A stretch of 17,942 nt of DNA from Bacteroidales bacterium UBA3696 (lineage in GTDB: Bacteria; Bacteroidota; Bacteroidia; Bacteroidales; Paludibacteraceae). The position numbers and the translations under genes are program-made. Below the pieces are notes generated by a model. The model saw only the letters and a list, made by a program, of their open reading frames with translations, ran no database searches and was not told the origin of the DNA. Shown piece by piece: positions 7,517 to 15,597 of this stretch. Location of the stretch: contig DFIN01000034.1 of the NCBI GenBank assembly GCA_002372135.1, positions 70,526 through 88,467 on the forward strand. Direction: 5' to 3'. Numbering within the stretch: position 1 is the first letter of the stretch; every line of letters begins with the position of its first letter.

Positions 7517-8961
7517 AAGGTTTTGTAATGAAGCATCTATTTCCATATTCCCTGCTCGCCCTTATATGGTTTGTCATGTTCCCGTTACCGGGATTCGCAC
7601 AATCTGAATCGGTGAATATTCTGCTGCAGAGCCCGAATACTCGCTACGCAAATATCGGCATCTGCATCAAAGATCTCACGACCGGACGCGTGATAGAGTC
7701 CTATCGCCCACAAAATGCCATCCCCCCCGCATCCGTTATGAAAGTGCTGACTACTGCCACTGCGTTGGAAGTATTAGGGGCAGATACCTGCCTTCTTACC
7801 GTGTTAGAGTATTCCGGAAAAATAGAGAAAGGGTGTCTCATTGGTAATCTGTATATACACGGATACGGCGACCCTACGTTGGGTGGTCTGAATCAAGGAC
7901 AAGCTTTCCTTAAAACATGGGTTCAGGCTGTGCAGAATGCAGGAATAAAGGAAATAAGCGGTGGTGTGGTGGCAGATATGTCCTATTTTGACGGCGATGC
8001 GCTCAATCCTGCTTGGCTCTGGGAAGATGCAGGCAATTACTATGCTCCTGGTATCTTCTCGATAGCCTATATGGATAATACCATGAATGTGGTGCTCAAT
8101 AGCAGCGAGGTGGGTAGTGTAGCGCAAGTCAAATACACGGTTCCCGAAGTGCCCGGAATAGAATTTGAGAACCATATCCGTTGCACGCAGACGAACGAGG
8201 ATTGTGCCTATATTCATGGAATGCCCTATAATAACCGCCGTTATCTGGTTGGAGCCATTCCTTCCAATGAAGGGCAATTTGGAGTCAAAGGTGATTTGCC
8301 GAACCCGGGTCTGCTTTTGGCGCAGCATTTTACCATTCGGCTGCGGACTGCCGGAATAGCCGTTAGGCAAGAAGCCGCATACCACACAGAAAGAGATCTT
8401 GTGCCTCGTACACCCATCTACACCCACCGCTCAATGCCCCTCGCCGGCATTATTGAACAGACCAATATGCATAGTGTCAATCTCTATGCCGAAACGCTGT
8501 ATCGCCTTTTAGGTGCTCGCTTATCTACCCCGTGTTCTTTGCACAACGCCGAGTTGATGGTTCGCAATTATTGGCGCAATCGTGGGATCAGTCTTTTGGG
8601 CGCGACCATAAAAGACGGCTGCGGATTGGCACCCCAAAACGGAATAAGTGCCCAAACACTCGTGGAAATTTTGACTTATATGTACGCTTCATCCAATAAG
8701 GATGCTTTCTATGCCTCGCTGCCCGTCAGCGGTAAAACGGGTACGTTGCGTTCTTTTCTCGCTAAAACCGAATTGGAAGGAAAGGTACATGCCAAAAGCG
8801 GCACAATAGGAGGAACCAAAAACTATGCAGGGTATATTGAACTACCCAACGGGGATAAGTGGGTCTTTGCTATCATGGTCAATAGTGGGGTAGGTAAGGC
8901 ACGCGACTTGCAGAACACCATACAAAAATACCTGCTTGATGTATATAGCCGAAATAGATAG
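7513..8961 (+). CDS. dacB: PBP4-type D-alanyl-D-alanine carboxypeptidase/endopeptidase (peptidase S13)
   Basis: 482 aa, near the usual family size. Exported penicillin-binding protein that trims D-Ala from, or cuts, peptidoglycan cross-links. Signal peptide residues are about 1-30, ending at GFAQ. Catalytic motifs appear in order: SVMK (S74, K77), SVN (321-323) and KSG (428-430). The GDPTLGG stretch (119-125) is typical of class C PBPs. Another KTG at 408-410 precedes the true third motif and is not in the right context. The start at 7513 overlaps plsC by 4 bp. ATG 7528 is an alternative and would give a shorter, equally good signal peptide. Its last 23 bp overlap birA. Confidence 0.94.
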   Translation: MKGFVMKHLFPYSLLALIWFVMFPLPGFAQSESVNILLQSPNTRYANIGICIKDLTTGRVIESYRPQNAIPPASVMKVLTTATALEVLGADTCLLTVLEYSGKIEKGCLIGNLYIHGYGDPTLGGLNQGQAFLKTWVQAVQNAGIKEISGGVVADMSYFDGDALNPAWLWEDAGNYYAPGIFSIAYMDNTMNVVLNSSEVGSVAQVKYTVPEVPGIEFENHIRCTQTNEDCAYIHGMPYNNRRYLVGAIPSNEGQFGVKGDLPNPGLLLAQHFTIRLRTAGIAVRQEAAYHTERDLVPRTPIYTHRSMPLAGIIEQTNMHSVNLYAETLYRLLGARLSTPCSLHNAELMVRNYWRNRGISLLGATIKDGCGLAPQNGISAQTLVEILTYMYASSNKDAFYASLPVSGKTGTLRSFLAKTELEGKVHAKSGTIGGTKNYAGYIELPNGDKWVFAIMVNSGVGKARDLQNTIQKYLLDVYSRNR

Positions 8962-9745
8962 TACCAATAATCTGCTCAAGCAGAAGTATTTGGATCAGGA
9001 GGATTTATTTACTATCCGAACTGATTTTCAGACTGCCGGCAGAGGGCAGCAAGGCAATGGGTGGGAAAGTGAAAAAGGGAAAAATCTTCTTTTCTCCACG
9101 CTGCTGCGCGATTGGAACATCCCCGTAGCCCGCCAATTCGTAATTAACGAAGTGGTAAGTTTGTCCATTTACCATTCTGTATATCAGAGTTTGCTCCCCT
9201 TTGTACAGCCGGATAAAAATCCTGTTATCTTATCTGCTCTGCACATCAAATGGCCTAACGACCTCTATTATGGCGATAAGAAATTAGCAGGGATACTGAT
9301 AGAAAACGCTTGGGAAGGCTCCTCTGTCAGTCGTTCTGTGGTCGGAATAGGGCTGAATGTCAATCAAACTATTTTCCATTCGTCAGCCCCTAATCCTATA
9401 TCCCTGCGACAAATTGTGGATGTAGAATGGAATGTAGAAACTATCTTACAACGATTTATACAAAGTATCACCAGTTATAAAAGTCTTTTTACCAGCATTT
9501 CTGCCCCATACGATACGCTTCATGCAGAGTATTTTAGCAAACTCTATCGTAGCCATGGCTATTACCTCTGGGAAGAAAGAGACGTGTCGCTTGCACCCTC
9601 CATGCCGCAATTTAGTCAGACGAATAGGCAATTTAGGGCTAAAATGGATGCCGTTCTTCCGAGTGGTGAACTGGTGCTAATCACTGAGCAGCAAGAAAAA
9701 CGCACCTACCACTTTAAGCAGGTGCGTTATGTGTTTCCATCCTGA
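8939..9745 (+). CDS. birA: Biotin-[acetyl-CoA-carboxylase] ligase, without DNA-binding domain
   Basis: 268 aa. Makes biotinyl-AMP and attaches biotin to the carrier protein of acetyl-CoA carboxylase, so it supports fatty acid synthesis. Motifs: DSTN (7-10), biotin-AMP loop AGRGQQGNGW (33-42, against the consensus GRGRRGRxW), KWPND (104-108, catalytic Lys), KLAGIL (115-120) and GIGLNVN (136-142). There is no N-terminal helix-turn-helix, so it is a group I ligase and not a bio repressor. The ATG at 8939 overlaps the dacB end by 23 bp. A TTG directly before it is less likely. Its 3' end contains the terminator of the convergent operon. Confidence 0.94.
   Translation: MYIAEIDSTNNLLKQKYLDQEDLFTIRTDFQTAGRGQQGNGWESEKGKNLLFSTLLRDWNIPVARQFVINEVVSLSIYHSVYQSLLPFVQPDKNPVILSALHIKWPNDLYYGDKKLAGILIENAWEGSSVSRSVVGIGLNVNQTIFHSSAPNPISLRQIVDVEWNVETILQRFIQSITSYKSLFTSISAPYDTLHAEYFSKLYRSHGYYLWEERDVSLAPSMPQFSQTNRQFRAKMDAVLPSGELVLITEQQEKRTYHFKQVRYVFPS
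9695..9728 (-). terminator. Intrinsic terminator of the acpP-fabF-asd-U32 operon, inside birA
   Basis: A 9-bp GC-rich stem (9699-9707 with 9720-9728) closes a 12-nt loop. Read on the minus strand, it is followed by five T (complement of the A run at 9696-9700). On the plus strand no T run follows, so it acts on the minus strand only. It starts 27 bp after the U32 stop and lies fully within the birA coding sequence. Confidence 0.8.
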
Positions 9746-9754
9746 TTGTTACCA

Positions 9755-11020
9755 TTATTCTTCGGTGGGGCGCAAGAGGAACAGTTGATCGCCTCGATGA
9801 ATCGTTCGCTCCGTCTTAATGGCAAAGTACTGTCCTTTGGGAATCGTTGTTTGCAGGTGTCCCTGCTCATCGTGTAGGTCGTGAGCCACACATTCGTAAG
9901 CACCGGTGGTGGCACCCGTTATGAGCAATTCGTCCCCATCATTGATACTCTCTATGGCTTCTACATAAAACTCAGCTACGCTGATTTGTTTGAAGAAATT
10001 GGTGCACTTACCGACAAATACTTTTTTTCGTGTCGCACGTGAACCATACGAATGTGTCCATTCACCCAAGCGTTGACCTTGATAGTAGCCGTCCCAGAAA
10101 CCTCGATTAAAAACACGCGACAAACGATTATCCCAATCACGGATTCGCTCTTCTATTCCTTCGGAGGCGTATTCGCCTCGTTGCCAAGCTTCTACGGCTT
10201 CTTTATAGCAACTCACCACGGTTTGTACATAGTCGGCACCGCGCGCGCGACCCTCGATCTTCAATACGCGAACGCCGGCATCCAACATCTTGTTCAGAAA
10301 ATGAATCGTCTTCAAATCTTTGGGCGACATGATGTACTGATTGTCCACCTCTAATTCCAAATCCGACTCTTTATCTTTTACTATATACCCCCTGCGGCAA
10401 ACTTGCATACATGCCCCGCGATTGGCACTATAACCCAGATTGTTGAGACTTAAATAGCACTTACCGCTGACAGCCATGCATAATGCTCCGTGACAAAACA
10501 TCTCAATACGTATCCGTTCACCCTTTCTGCCGCGAATGTCCTCTTGCTCTATATCGTGGTAGATACTGGCTACTTGGTTCATATTCAACTCGCGCGCCAA
10601 AACTACCACATCGGCAAACTGTGCATAAAAACGCAAAGCCTCCGTGTTGGCTATGTTCAGTTGGGTGGAAAGGTGTACCTCTACGCCACGCTCATTAGCG
10701 TATTGCATAGCGGCTATATCGCTGGCGATAATAGCATCTACTCCGGCTGCTAATGCGTGATTTACAATCTCACGCATCAGAGGTAAATCCTCCGGATACA
10801 TTACCGTATTGAGCGTCAAATAGGTCTTTACGCCTGCTGCTTGACAGCGACTGACTATGGTATGCAAATCCTGCGTCGTAAAATTGGCAGAGGAGCGGGA
10901 GCGCATATTCAGATGTTCAATCCCGAAATAAACGCTGTCAGCACCTGCTTGCAAAGCAGCGGACAGACTCTCCCAACTGCCCACCGGCGCCATAATCTCT
11001 ATTCGTTCATTCATACCCAT
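9755..11020 (-). CDS. U32-family protein (TrhP/YegQ-RlhA-like)
   Basis: 421 aa. U32 proteins are annotated as peptidases, but characterised relatives (TrhP, RlhA, UbiU/V) are iron-sulfur proteins that hydroxylate tRNA uridine 34, 23S rRNA or ubiquinone precursors. The N-terminal half is barrel-like, beginning IEIMAPVGSWESL. The signature EMFCHGALC is at 173-181. Cys at 181, 188, 204 and 208 are candidates for Fe-S ligands, with KCYLS and RGACMQVCRR as in the tRNA-modifying branch. The C-terminal part (about 330-421) resembles the small beta domain of these proteins. It starts 9 bp after asd. Met3 (11014) is an alternative start. Substrate unknown; tRNA U34 hydroxylation is the best guess. Confidence 0.87.
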   Translation of the reverse strand: MGMNERIEIMAPVGSWESLSAALQAGADSVYFGIEHLNMRSRSSANFTTQDLHTIVSRCQAAGVKTYLTLNTVMYPEDLPLMREIVNHALAAGVDAIIASDIAAMQYANERGVEVHLSTQLNIANTEALRFYAQFADVVVLARELNMNQVASIYHDIEQEDIRGRKGERIRIEMFCHGALCMAVSGKCYLSLNNLGYSANRGACMQVCRRGYIVKDKESDLELEVDNQYIMSPKDLKTIHFLNKMLDAGVRVLKIEGRARGADYVQTVVSCYKEAVEAWQRGEYASEGIEERIRDWDNRLSRVFNRGFWDGYYQGQRLGEWTHSYGSRATRKKVFVGKCTNFFKQISVAEFYVEAIESINDGDELLITGATTGAYECVAHDLHDEQGHLQTTIPKGQYFAIKTERTIHRGDQLFLLRPTEE

Positions 11021-11029
11021 ATATACTTA

Positions 11030-12040
11030 CTAAACAGCCTTGGCTTGTACAATCGTTTCTGCTATTTGTACTGCGTTCAAAGCGGCACCCTTTCGAATCT
11101 GGTCACCTACACACCAAAAAGAAACGCCGCACGCATCGGTCAAGTCTTGACGAATACGCCCGACATATACAGCGTCTTTTCCGCTCAAATAAAGAGGCAT
11201 AGGGTATTCGTTCGCATGCGGATTATCCAGCAGAGTGCAACCCGGCATATTGCCTATCGCCTGCTTGATTTCTTGGATGAAAACGGCTTGCTCCGTTTCT
11301 ACCCATACAGCCTCCGAATGGCAACGCAGAGACGGAACGCGGACGCAGGTGGCACTAACCGATAAGTCCGAATGCATAATCTTGCGCGTTTCATGATGCA
11401 TCTTCATCTCTTCACGAGTGTAGTCATTAGACTGAAATACATCAATATGAGGGATTACGTTATATGCCAATTGATGAGGGAATTTCTCAATAGGTACAGT
11501 CGTTCCCATAACAAGGGCTTTATGTTGATCTTTCAACTCCTGCATGGCTTGCGCACCGGCTCCGCTGGCTGCTTGGTAAGTGGCTACATGCACGCGACGG
11601 ACGGGGGATAAACGGTGAATGGCATACAAGGGCAGCACCATAACGATTGTGCTGCAATTGGGGTTGGCTATAATACCACGCGGATGATGAAATGCATCTT
11701 CTCCGTTCACTTCAGGAACTACCAAAGGAACATCCTCATCCATACGAAATGCACTCGAATTGTCAATCATCAGCGCACCAAAACGAGTAATGTCGTCGGC
11801 ATATTCGCGGCTGACTCCGGCACCTGCCGAAGTGAATACAAAGTCGGTGTCTACAAATAGGTTACCATGCTGCAATTCTTCCACAACCACCGGTTGCCCG
11901 GCAAAGCAATAACTTCTACCTGCACTGCGGCGTGAACCAAACAAACGTAATCTGCCAATGGGAAATCTACGCTCTTCAAGAACGCGAAGCAACTCTTGTC
12001 CGACAGCCCCGCTGGCACCTACAATGGATACATTATACAT
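11030..12040 (-). CDS. asd: Aspartate-semialdehyde dehydrogenase
   Basis: 336 aa. Reduces aspartyl phosphate to aspartate semialdehyde with NADPH, a branch point towards lysine, diaminopimelate, threonine and methionine. The nucleotide loop is GASGAVG (8-14). The active-site Cys is C129 in NPNCST, and the substrate region SGAGAQAMQEL is at 159-169. The general-base His is probably H241 in VPSLRCHSEAV, where many family members have a Gly-His pair. The frame extends upstream to 12073, but the protein family begins at MYNVSIVGASG, giving start 12040. This overlaps the fabF end by 8 bp, so the genes are coupled. Confidence 0.95.
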   Translation of the reverse strand: MYNVSIVGASGAVGQELLRVLEERRFPIGRLRLFGSRRSAGRSYCFAGQPVVVEELQHGNLFVDTDFVFTSAGAGVSREYADDITRFGALMIDNSSAFRMDEDVPLVVPEVNGEDAFHHPRGIIANPNCSTIVMVLPLYAIHRLSPVRRVHVATYQAASGAGAQAMQELKDQHKALVMGTTVPIEKFPHQLAYNVIPHIDVFQSNDYTREEMKMHHETRKIMHSDLSVSATCVRVPSLRCHSEAVWVETEQAVFIQEIKQAIGNMPGCTLLDNPHANEYPMPLYLSGKDAVYVGRIRQDLTDACGVSFWCVGDQIRKGAALNAVQIAETIVQAKAV

Positions 12041-13286
12041 GCTTAAATAGTATGCAAGCGTTATGACCGCCAAACCCGAATGTATTGCTCAAAGCATACC
12101 TTAGTGTGCGATGCTGCGCTTTGTTGAAAGTGAAATTAAGTCGGTAATCAATCTGTTCGTCTTCATCGTCCGGCGCGTGATTGATGGTGGGAGGCACTAT
12201 CCCATCGCGAAGAGCCATTACGCATGCCAGTGCTTCCACTGCGCCGGCAGCACCCATCATGTGTCCCGTCATGGACTTCGTGGACGATATGTTCAGCCGG
12301 TAAGCATCTTCTCCCCATACTTTCAAAATGGCTTTCATTTCAGCGATGTCGCCTAAAGGGGTGCTGGTCCCGTGGGCATTGATATAATCCACTTGCGAAG
12401 GCTCTATACTTGCATCTTCCATGGCTAATTGCATTACTTTGGCGGCTCCGTTGCCTTCCGGGTCAGGGGCGGTGGTATGATAGGCATCCGCATTCATTCC
12501 GGCTCCTACCAACTCGGCATAAATCTGTGCACCACGGGCTTTGGCGTGCTCATACTCTTCTAATACGAGGCAAGCCGCACCTTCGCTCAACACAAACCCG
12601 TCGCGCGACTTGGAGAATGGGCGAGAGGCTGTTTCGGGTGAATCGTTGCGAACCGAATTGGCGCGCATCGAATTGAAACCACCCATACCGGAGAACGTAA
12701 TATCTGCATCGCTGCCACCTGTTAAAATAACAGTTGCTTTCCCCAGTCGAACATAGTTGAACGCATCGGCTATGGCATGAGATGAAGACGCACATGCAGA
12801 TACCGTCGTATAACTGATGCCCTTCAATCCGAAATGAAGGGATATGTTGGCACCACCCATATTCGCTATCGATTTAGGAATATAGAAAGGGCTGAAACGG
12901 GGAGTACCGTCTCCTTTCCCGAAATCGGTCAGTTCGCGTTCAATAGTCATCATTCCACCCATACCACTTCCCCAAATGACACCAATGCGATCCCTGTTTT
13001 CTGTCGTTAAGTCCAAGCCGCTGTCCTTCAATGCCTCAGAAGCAGACATAATAGCCAGTTGGGTATATCGATCCAAGCGACGCGCTTCGCGTGAATCCAA
13101 TTCGGACGACACGTCCAAATCTTTCACCTCACCGGCTATCTGCGTACGACAAGCACCGGCATCAAACAGCGTAATCTTGCTGATTCCACTTCTGCCCTCG
13201 CATAGGCTCTGCCATGTCTGCGGAGCCGAATTGCCAAGGGGAGTCAGCGCGCCGAGACCGGTAACTACTACTCTTTTAAGTTCCAT
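12033..13286 (-). CDS. fabF: 3-oxoacyl-[acyl-carrier-protein] synthase II
   Basis: 417 aa, normal for FabF. Condenses malonyl-ACP with a growing acyl-ACP in type II fatty acid synthesis. The catalytic triad is clear: C165 (VSACASSS), H305 (NAHGTSTPLGD) and H342 (STKSMTGHMMGAAGAVEA). The N-terminus RVVVTGLGALTPLG and the C-terminal FGFGGHN motif are typical. It lies 125 bp downstream of acpP, the usual neighbour. No good promoter is seen between them, so it is probably co-transcribed from the acpP promoter. Confidence 0.97.
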   Translation of the reverse strand: MELKRVVVTGLGALTPLGNSAPQTWQSLCEGRSGISKITLFDAGACRTQIAGEVKDLDVSSELDSREARRLDRYTQLAIMSASEALKDSGLDLTTENRDRIGVIWGSGMGGMMTIERELTDFGKGDGTPRFSPFYIPKSIANMGGANISLHFGLKGISYTTVSACASSSHAIADAFNYVRLGKATVILTGGSDADITFSGMGGFNSMRANSVRNDSPETASRPFSKSRDGFVLSEGAACLVLEEYEHAKARGAQIYAELVGAGMNADAYHTTAPDPEGNGAAKVMQLAMEDASIEPSQVDYINAHGTSTPLGDIAEMKAILKVWGEDAYRLNISSTKSMTGHMMGAAGAVEALACVMALRDGIVPPTINHAPDDEDEQIDYRLNFTFNKAQHRTLRYALSNTFGFGGHNACILFKHV

Positions 13287-13356
13287 TGACTCAATGTGAA
13301 TGTATGTGATTGGTAAAAATGTAATTCGTATTCAACCGTTACTATTAAGATAAATA

Positions 13357-13387
13357 ACGAGCCCACAGCAACATACCGTAGGCTCGT
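13357..13387 (-). promoter_or_regulatory. Hairpin in the acpP-fabF intergenic region
   Basis: ACGAGCC (13357-13363) pairs with GGCTCGT (13381-13387) around a 17-nt loop. On the minus strand it lies 24 bp after the acpP stop and 70 bp before fabF. The sequence after it is AT-rich (TATTTATC) but not a clean T run, so partial termination or mRNA processing is more likely than a full stop. It could let acpP be made in excess of fabF. Confidence 0.5.
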
Positions 13388-13411
13388 ATCCGGTCTTGCC
13401 TAAGCAAGCAT

Positions 13412-13648
13412 TTAAGCAACAGCCTTCTCTACAAAGCGAACAGCATCGCCTACAGTAGCAATGTTCTGAGTCTCCTCTTCAGGAATAGTGATATTAAACT
13501 CTTTCTCAATTTCCATAATCAAATCCACTGTGTCCAGAGAATCTGCGTTCAAATCGGTTGAGAAATTTGCATCCATTGTTACCATGTTGTCATCGACACC
13601 CAATTTATCCACGATAATGGCCTTTACTTTTTGTTCAATTTCTGACAT
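13412..13648 (-). CDS. acpP: Acyl carrier protein
   Basis: 78 aa. Small acidic carrier of acyl intermediates in fatty acid and lipid synthesis. The phosphopantetheine site is the Ser of ADSLDTVDLIMEIEKEF. The preceding residue is Asn (LNADSL), where the usual sequence is LGADSL. The frame reaches 13687, but the family starts at MSEIEQKVKAII, giving 13648. Met-Thr-Met (13654) is also possible. It has its own promoter about 80-110 bp upstream and is followed by fabF, as in many bacteria. Confidence 0.96.
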   Translation of the reverse strand: MSEIEQKVKAIIVDKLGVDDNMVTMDANFSTDLNADSLDTVDLIMEIEKEFNITIPEEETQNIATVGDAVRFVEKAVA

Positions 13649-13727
13649 AGTCATATAGTTTTTGTTAATAACTAAGGTTGTGTGCATAGAGCACTATATT
13701 GTGTTGTGGGATCTCCCAAAAACAGCG

Positions 13728-13758
13728 CAAAAATAGGGTGAAAAAATCTTACCCGCAA
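13728..13758 (-). promoter_or_regulatory. Bacteroidota-type promoter for acpP-fabF-asd-U32
   Basis: On the minus strand, TTG (13758-13756) is followed after exactly 20 nt by TATTTTTG (13735-13728), matching TTG-N20-TAnnTTTG. The start of transcription should be near 13724, giving a leader of about 75 nt. It lies just after the mutL stop codon. Confidence 0.8.
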
Positions 13759-13765
13759 ATTTTTG

Positions 13766-15595
13766 TTAGAAAAGATTACTTATCTGCTCATTATTAAGCA
13801 ATACGGCTACCACTTTACCCGATGGGGTCAGACGATAATCAGACCGAGATAACAGTTTGCTTATCAGGTCATTCATCTCTTCTTCCGTCAGCGTTTTACC
13901 ATAAGGTATAGCCGCATTTTTAGCCATTGTCCAAGCAATGCAACGTTCGCGCTCACTTTGTGCCGCTTCGCCCAATTCACGCATATTGTCCAGTATGTCC
14001 TGCAAACCGGTCAGCGCGTTCTGATTGCCTAATATAGCCGGTACGCCACTCACAGTATAACTACCTCGCATCAAACGAGTTATATCGTATCCTAATGACC
14101 GGAAATAGCCCTCCAAACTTTCTACCAACTGTTCGTCCTCAATCCCTACATCCCAGATCTCAGGAAAGAGTAACTGTTGAACCTCACCGTTGTGTTCCTT
14201 CAAACGTTTCAAACACAAATCGTACAGAATGAGTGCGTGAGCACGATGCGGGTCAATGATCATTAGCCCCTGCAAAGTGGGTAATACGATATATTTATTA
14301 CCAATCTGATAGGGTGCTCCCCCTGTGCGCTGAATGGGTAATGACTGGGTGTTTGACGAATCGCCGGATTCAAATAGCAAGGGTGTGGCGCGCTCTTGCT
14401 GCGTGATTATGTCCCGCAGCGGATTATATAAGTCCGACCAGTTCTTGTCCGCAGTATGCCAATCCGTCCCTTTTGTGTGAAAAGGATTGTAGGAAGGGTC
14501 ATGTTGAATAAAGTCCGATGTAGATGGAATCGTGTTGCTTCTATGAGGTAACGGCATTTCCACTTTGCCTGCTGTATCAAAATCCAATGACGGCACGATA
14601 TTAAACTTCCCCAATGCCTCTCGAACGGCAGCCAACAGAATAGGAAAAATCACTTGCTCGTCCGCAAACTTAATCTCTGTTTTTGTGGGATGAATATTGA
14701 CATCAATCGTTTCAGGCGGGATGTCAAAATAGATGAAGTACGACGGGTTAGCATCATTGTGCAATAGACCTTGATAAGCAGTCATAATCGCTTTGTGAAA
14801 ATACGGGTGGCGCATAAAGCGCTTATTCACAAAGAAAAATTGCTGTGCGTTGCGATTTGCATTTTCAGGCTTACTTACGTATCCATAAATACGACTCACG
14901 TCCGTATCCGATTGTATTTCAATCAATTGTTTGGAATAGGGCTGACGTCCGCTACGCCCGAAAACGGCTTCTATACGCTGTTTGAGTGAACCTTTTTTCA
15001 AGTCCCACAGTACTTCGTCATTGCTCACCAATGTGAACTCAACTTCCGGATTAACCAGCACAATGCGATAGAACTCGTTGAGCAGGTTTCGCATTTCTGT
15101 TTGATCCGACTTGAGAAAACGACGGCGAGCAGGTACGTTGAAAAAGAGATTCTTGACGCGCATATTAGTCCCTTTGGCACATTGTACCGGCTCTTGTCGT
15201 ACCACATTTGAGCCGCTTATCTCCAATAATGTTCCCAGTTCGTCTTCCTCGCGACGTGTTTGAACCTCAACACTTGCCACCGCGCAGATACTGGCTAATG
15301 CCTCTCCACGAAATCCCATGGTGTGCAGCGAAAACAAGTCTGCCGCTTCACGAATCTTGGAGGTTGCGTGGCGCTCAAATGCCATGCGTGCATCTCGTTC
15401 GCTCATCCCCTGACCATTATCCACTACCTGCAGCAATGTCCTGCCCGCATCGCGCACAATAACTTGCACCGATGTCGCACCTGCGTCTAACGAGTTCTCA
15501 ACCAACTCTTTTAGACAACTTGCAGGACGCTGTATTACTTCACCCGCTGCAATTTGGTTGGCTACACTATCAGGAAGAAGACGAACGATATCCAC
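13766..15595 (-). CDS. mutL: DNA mismatch repair protein MutL, lacking endonuclease motifs
   Basis: 609 aa from GTG 15595. Couples MutS mismatch recognition to downstream strand removal. The N-terminal GHKL ATPase is intact: KELVENSLDAGA (E30 base, N34 for Mg), DNGQGM (59-64), GFRGEAL (94-100) and VNIHPTKTEIKFAD (299-312). A variable linker covers about 340-430, and the C-terminal dimerisation domain runs to the end. The endonuclease motif DQHA(x)2E(x)4E is replaced by DPHRAHALILYD (from 448), and the CPHGRP metal motif by TPSGKV (590-595). The GTG start lies 2 bp after the previous stop, and the family N-terminus begins at DIVRLLP. A longer ATG frame from 15649 would overlap the small protein by 52 bp and is unlikely. 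Confidence 0.95.
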   Translation of the reverse strand: MDIVRLLPDSVANQIAAGEVIQRPASCLKELVENSLDAGATSVQVIVRDAGRTLLQVVDNGQGMSERDARMAFERHATSKIREAADLFSLHTMGFRGEALASICAVASVEVQTRREEDELGTLLEISGSNVVRQEPVQCAKGTNMRVKNLFFNVPARRRFLKSDQTEMRNLLNEFYRIVLVNPEVEFTLVSNDEVLWDLKKGSLKQRIEAVFGRSGRQPYSKQLIEIQSDTDVSRIYGYVSKPENANRNAQQFFFVNKRFMRHPYFHKAIMTAYQGLLHNDANPSYFIYFDIPPETIDVNIHPTKTEIKFADEQVIFPILLAAVREALGKFNIVPSLDFDTAGKVEMPLPHRSNTIPSTSDFIQHDPSYNPFHTKGTDWHTADKNWSDLYNPLRDIITQQERATPLLFESGDSSNTQSLPIQRTGGAPYQIGNKYIVLPTLQGLMIIDPHRAHALILYDLCLKRLKEHNGEVQQLLFPEIWDVGIEDEQLVESLEGYFRSLGYDITRLMRGSYTVSGVPAILGNQNALTGLQDILDNMRELGEAAQSERERCIAWTMAKNAAIPYGKTLTEEEMNDLISKLLSRSDYRLTPSGKVVAVLLNNEQISNLF

Positions 15596-15597
15596 GG

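Noticed and set aside
7804..8427. 207-aa frame on the minus strand opposite dacB
   Set aside because: dacB on the plus strand carries all catalytic motifs. The antisense frame has no domain and no promoter.
8734..8745. KTG in dacB as the third catalytic motif
   Set aside because: The KSG about 20 residues later is followed by TIGGTKNYAGY, which is the known context of the third motif. The earlier KTG lies in the segment that precedes it in this family.
10841..11365. 174-aa plus-strand frame across the asd/U32 junction
   Set aside because: It overlaps two clear genes on the other strand and its translation resembles no protein family.
13287..13330. Separate fabF promoter
   Set aside because: The closest match, TACATTTT, has no TTG at the right distance upstream.
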